From the NCBI GenBank assembly GCA_028278645.1, contig JANQDZ010000029.1, forward strand, positions 1 to 64,000: 64,000 nucleotides of DNA, read 5' to 3'. The stretch is from Longimicrobiales bacterium (GTDB lineage Bacteria; Gemmatimonadota; Gemmatimonadetes; Longimicrobiales; Gaopeijiaceae). Below, one piece after another: positions 60,866 to 64,000 of this stretch. The notes under the pieces are model-generated. The model worked only from the letters and a program-made list of their open reading frames with translations, was not told the DNA's origin and ran no database searches. Both the position numbers and the translations under genes were made by a program. Position 1 is the stretch's first letter. Each line of letters opens with the position of its first letter.

Positions 60866-62167
60866 ATGGTCATCGACACCTCCGTCCTCTCCTCACGCCC
60901 TCGGTGGGTCCTCGGTTTATTCTTCTTGATCCCATCGATCTCCTGTACCGATTCCATGGCCGAATCCCATGAATTTCGCCACGAGGTGCATGACGGGATT
61001 CCCCTGGCCATTACCACAGGCGGTCCCCGGTGGACGGGGGAGATCTTTGAGTATGAGTTCCAACTGTGCCTGAAAGAGGACGAGCGAGAAGAGTCTCTCT
61101 TGTACGAGCCGGAGGGGTTCCTCCTCGACGCAAATGGGTGGTTCTACGTCTCGGACGAGGGTAACCACCGCATCGCTGTGTTTGATCCGGAAGGCCGGTA
61201 TGTGCGTTCCATTGGGCGCGGAGGTCAGGGTCCGGGTGAATTCAGGTGGATCCAACCACTGGAGATTGAGACGGGGGTCCTGTCGGCCTTCGATCCCAAC
61301 CAATTGCGAGTCACTCGGTACCAACTCGACGGGACTCTGATAGAGGTTGTCCCACTCGATCGGGACGGATTGATAACCTCTATACGGGCCTACTGGGATC
61401 TTCCCAACGGAGAAGCGCTCCTCCGGAGCTTCAACCTCGGTGCGGAGCCAGGTAACGCGTCAGGCGTGGCTGGCCATCAGTCTCTCATGGTGTTCGAGAG
61501 GGCGGGGCATACGCTCTGGAGGCATGAAACGACGCCGGTCGCCATGGGAACCACCAAGATGATGTTCCTCGAAGGTGAGGAAGCCCCAATCCCGGTAGTC
61601 TTCCCATGGTCCCCAGCACCTGAGGCTGATTATCACCCTACCCAGGGCATCGTGGTGAGCCCTGGTACCGACTCGGAGCTGTACATCCTGGATACTTCTG
61701 GATCCCTCCTGCGCCGCATCCGCATCGAGCTCCAAGCCGAGCCCCCGACCGTGTCAGAAGTCGAAGAAGGGTTGGCCGCTGTGCAGGCGACCATCGAATC
61801 GATGGACGATCCCATGTCCAGAGCAATCTTCAGCCCTCGCCTCGAAGTCTTCGACGAGCCACCGGAGGCCAAGGCGCACTGGACCACTGTGGACGTGGAC
61901 GATGACGGATTCATCTGGCTTCGGTTGCCCGACCTCGCCATCTACCACCGTTCAGAACAGGTGTCCATCTCGTATCGGATCGTGAGTCCGGAGGGGGAGT
62001 ATCTGGGCATCACTACCATTCCGGAGGCGAGTTGGGCGAGGCCAACGAGGGGACGCCTCCTCACCAAACAGCTGGACCCGTCCTCCGGTGTCGAGTTGCT
62101 CTGTTCGTACGGGATTCGCCCACTGGTTCGGGATCTTGAGTACCCTATGGCGCGGGATGGACTCTGA
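60866..62167 (+). CDS. Six-bladed beta-propeller lipoprotein (2)
   Basis: A 433-residue lipoprotein. The signal peptide ends at IPSISC (C27). The propeller is NHL-like: blades include FLLDANGWFYVSDEGNHRIAVFDPEGRYVRSIGRGGQGPGEF, a classic pattern of this family, and TELYILDTSGSLLRRI-like strands further on. The C-terminus differs from its neighbours (CSYGIRPLVRDLEYPMARDG) and lacks the usual DVEYVV closing block. A weak ribosome site precedes ATG 60866. The NHL-like pattern supports protein or carbohydrate binding at the cell surface, but function is unknown. Confidence 0.87.
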   Translation: MVIDTSVLSSRPRWVLGLFFLIPSISCTDSMAESHEFRHEVHDGIPLAITTGGPRWTGEIFEYEFQLCLKEDEREESLLYEPEGFLLDANGWFYVSDEGNHRIAVFDPEGRYVRSIGRGGQGPGEFRWIQPLEIETGVLSAFDPNQLRVTRYQLDGTLIEVVPLDRDGLITSIRAYWDLPNGEALLRSFNLGAEPGNASGVAGHQSLMVFERAGHTLWRHETTPVAMGTTKMMFLEGEEAPIPVVFPWSPAPEADYHPTQGIVVSPGTDSELYILDTSGSLLRRIRIELQAEPPTVSEVEEGLAAVQATIESMDDPMSRAIFSPRLEVFDEPPEAKAHWTTVDVDDDGFIWLRLPDLAIYHRSEQVSISYRIVSPEGEYLGITTIPEASWARPTRGRLLTKQLDPSSGVELLCSYGIRPLVRDLEYPMARDGL

Positions 62168-62280
62168 TTGCCGCGGGCTATCATACCGGGAGAAGGATAG
62201 TCTTTCGGCGAGGCCAGAAGCTTCGAGATCTGTAGGTTCAGTGAGGGCTTGAATTAGACCTCTGATCGTCTGAGGAACCC

Positions 62281-63540
62281 ATGAGGAACCACCGACGGCT
62301 GGCAGCACTCACTACCGTGGTCCTTACAGCCTGCGGACCTGAATCCCAGAGCGAGTATGAAACCGGATTCGAGGTCAGGGATAGTGCGGGCATCACCATC
62401 TCCTCTAGCACCGATTCCGCGTGGCATGGGGAGAACCGGTGGGGAATTGATCCCGAGCCATCAATTGTGATTGGCACTCTCGAAGGAAACGATCCTCACA
62501 CCGCGTTTGGTCGGATATCAGCGGTGGATGTTTTTCCCGATGGCCGGATCCTTATAGCAGACGGCATGGCGAACGAAATTCGGGTTTTTGGAAGTGGCGG
62601 CAACTACCTGAACACCCTGGGCAGTGAGGGTCCCGGTCCGAGTGAGTTCGGCGGGCTCGGGCCGATCTCTGTACTGAACGGAGATTCTGTCGTCGGACGT
62701 GATATGGGAGCTTCCAGAAACGTAATCTTCGCATCCGATGGCACCGGGTCACGGACGGTGAGTGGGCCGTCTACGTATTGGAACGATCTGGTGGGAGTCC
62801 ACGTTGCAGCTTGGATGCCCGATGGTTCCTCGATCGTGACCCACTCTGTCCAGAGGTCCGAATACCCCGCTGGGACGAACCTTGTTAGAGCGGAATGGCA
62901 TCTGTTCGATCCCGACGGATACCACCTGGCTTTCATCGGGCGACTGCCTGAGATCCGAGCGCATAATGAAGGAGAGGGGAAAGCTCCTTTGGCCTTCTCC
63001 CGGCGGGCCGGGATCTATCCCGACTCGTCCGGCTTCTGGCATGGGTTCCCAGAGTCATGGGAACTTGTACACCATACCGCCAACGGAATCGACCGGATCG
63101 TGAGGATTAATCGGCAGCCGGCGTTGGTAACGGAAGAGATCAGGGAATCATACCGAGGTTGGGACGCCGAAGCTGGCCGAATTCAGGCTGAGGGCCTTCC
63201 ACCCAGGTTCAGGAGTATCGTCGAGGCCAGGGTCGCGGAGCGCAGGTTCGCGGAGCGGTTCCCGGCCTACCGCCGGTTCCTTATCTCGAAGGACGGCTTC
63301 TTCTGGCTGGCCAATTATGAATCAATCGAGGATCTGTCCAATCCTGCCAAGTCTTGGGGCGTTCCGTCGGAAGAAGAGGAATGGACCGTTCTTTCTCCGA
63401 GCGGACAGTGGTTGGGGACCGTCGCCGTGCCCCGTGGCGTGGCGATTCAGGCAGTGACCGAGGACCGGATCGTGGGGATCAAAAAGGACCTGGTGGATGT
63501 CCAGTATGTCGTGGTCCACAAGCTACTCAAACCCACCTGA
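62281..63540 (+). CDS. Six-bladed beta-propeller lipoprotein (3)
   Basis: A 419-residue lipoprotein with a short signal ending VVLTAC (C18). The lead EVRDSAGITISSSTD and blade elements (DVFPDGRILIADGMANEIRVFGSGG; GSEGPGPSEF) match the first propeller of the array. The C-terminal block (AVTEDRIVGIKKDLVDVQYVVVHKLL) is the family closing strand. GAGG lies five bases before the ATG. It is the last intact gene before a truncated paralogue at the window's right end. The three paralogues are diverged, so the array is not a recent duplication. Confidence 0.88.
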   Translation: MRNHRRLAALTTVVLTACGPESQSEYETGFEVRDSAGITISSSTDSAWHGENRWGIDPEPSIVIGTLEGNDPHTAFGRISAVDVFPDGRILIADGMANEIRVFGSGGNYLNTLGSEGPGPSEFGGLGPISVLNGDSVVGRDMGASRNVIFASDGTGSRTVSGPSTYWNDLVGVHVAAWMPDGSSIVTHSVQRSEYPAGTNLVRAEWHLFDPDGYHLAFIGRLPEIRAHNEGEGKAPLAFSRRAGIYPDSSGFWHGFPESWELVHHTANGIDRIVRINRQPALVTEEIRESYRGWDAEAGRIQAEGLPPRFRSIVEARVAERRFAERFPAYRRFLISKDGFFWLANYESIEDLSNPAKSWGVPSEEEEWTVLSPSGQWLGTVAVPRGVAIQAVTEDRIVGIKKDLVDVQYVVVHKLLKPT

Positions 63541-63782
63541 TCCCATCTGCGTGATCCCCCGTCCCGCATTCTCCCCTTCAATCCCTCCTGGCGGTACGGC
63601 GGAGAAAAGAGCCGCTTTTACACGCTGCAGCCCGGTTTGGTGTCTAACCCCTGGATAGACCTGGTCTCAGGCCAGAATGTCGAAGTCCGATTAGGATCGT
63701 GAAGACCGTCGCTCGTCGGAAACGGGCGGTGACCGAACCGAGCAACGGTCGGCGGGTGAAACCCTTCTTATGGGTGCGATAG

Positions 63783-63986
63783 GGAGCCCGAAGTGCCCGA
63801 GGTGCCTTTGTCACAACCGCCGAATGGACGGCTGTCTCCAACGAGGGTGTTTTCCTCGGAGCCATGGTTATGCCCGACAAATTCCGCCCACTCGAGTTCG
63901 GTACGGACTATTTCCTAGGAGTATGGAGGGACGAGATGGACGTGGAGTTGGTGCGGATGTACGAACTCCTCCGTAAGCCTGAGTAG
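63783..63986 (+). pseudogene. 3' remnant of a fourth six-bladed beta-propeller gene
   Basis: In one frame, 67 codons end with a block typical of the C-terminus of this family (FGTDYFLGVWRDEMDVELVRMYELL, cf. DEFDVEYVVRYRV in the first propeller gene). A stop codon lies just upstream in frame (63780-63782), and no other frame of the preceding 240 bp continues the propeller, so the 5' part of the gene is missing. An ATG at 63864 could in principle start a 40-residue peptide. Confidence 0.72.
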
Positions 63987-64000
63987 GGGACGAGCCGCGG

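Overview
The window is GC-rich, densely coding bacterial DNA. Three PadR-type regulator genes sit beside large duplicated-permease (ADOP-type) genes or a derivative of one. There are also several serine/threonine kinase or cyclase receptors with TolB-like and TPR modules, six-bladed beta-propeller lipoproteins, many secreted peptidases and serine hydrolases, and a monomeric NADP-isocitrate dehydrogenase. This mix is typical of Gemmatimonadota, with Acidobacteriota a weaker alternative. The assignment is inferred from gene content, since no rRNA or tRNA gene was seen.

Layout. 1-2.8 kb: 3' part of an NfeD gene, flotillin FloA and a small membrane protein, ending in a terminator shared with an oppositely oriented gene. 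2.8-7.3 kb (minus): a carboxypeptidase-regulatory-domain protein and aconitase. 7.5-13.1 kb (plus): a tight operon of a zinc-less MDR dehydrogenase, an M28 peptidase with an altered active site, and two tandem NhaC-type antiporters. 13.3-18.9 kb (minus): isocitrate dehydrogenase and two serine beta-lactamase-like hydrolases. 19.1-22.2 kb: a kinase-SUMF1-hydrolase fusion. 22.4-29.0 kb (plus): a peptide-use cluster (POT transporter, M24 peptidase, lipoprotein hydrolase, DUF819 protein, MFS exporter). 29.1-32.3 kb: PadR plus ADOP permease.

32.6-39.1 kb (minus): a cyclase-TPR protein with altered substrate-recognition residues, a DUF1566 lipoprotein and a NagB/PIG-L fusion. 39.4-43.4 kb (plus): a sulfatase and an M14 carboxypeptidase. 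43.4-46.9 kb (minus): metX-metB-panB behind a promoter, a SAM-I riboswitch and an intrinsic terminator. 47.1-48.4 kb: an aminotransferase preceded by seven copies of an 8-bp repeat. 48.5-54.8 kb: a PadR-ADOP pair, then a PadR translationally coupled to a DUF2723 membrane protein that carries the ADOP N-terminal prefix. 55.1-57.8 kb: a cupin and a kinase-TPR protein. 57.8-58.6 kb (minus): a broken ECF sigma factor gene behind a small membrane protein. 58.7-64.0 kb: a small secreted barrel-like protein, three beta-propeller lipoproteins and the 3' remnant of a fourth.

The shared themes are uptake and breakdown of peptides and sulfated or aminated sugars, envelope export and stress functions under local PadR control, and methionine synthesis under SAM control. 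The most distinctive items are the DUF2723/ADOP-prefix fusion with its palindromic PadR promoter, the SAM riboswitch placed over panB as well as the methionine genes, the multi-domain kinase fusion, and the altered active sites in the M28 and cyclase proteins.
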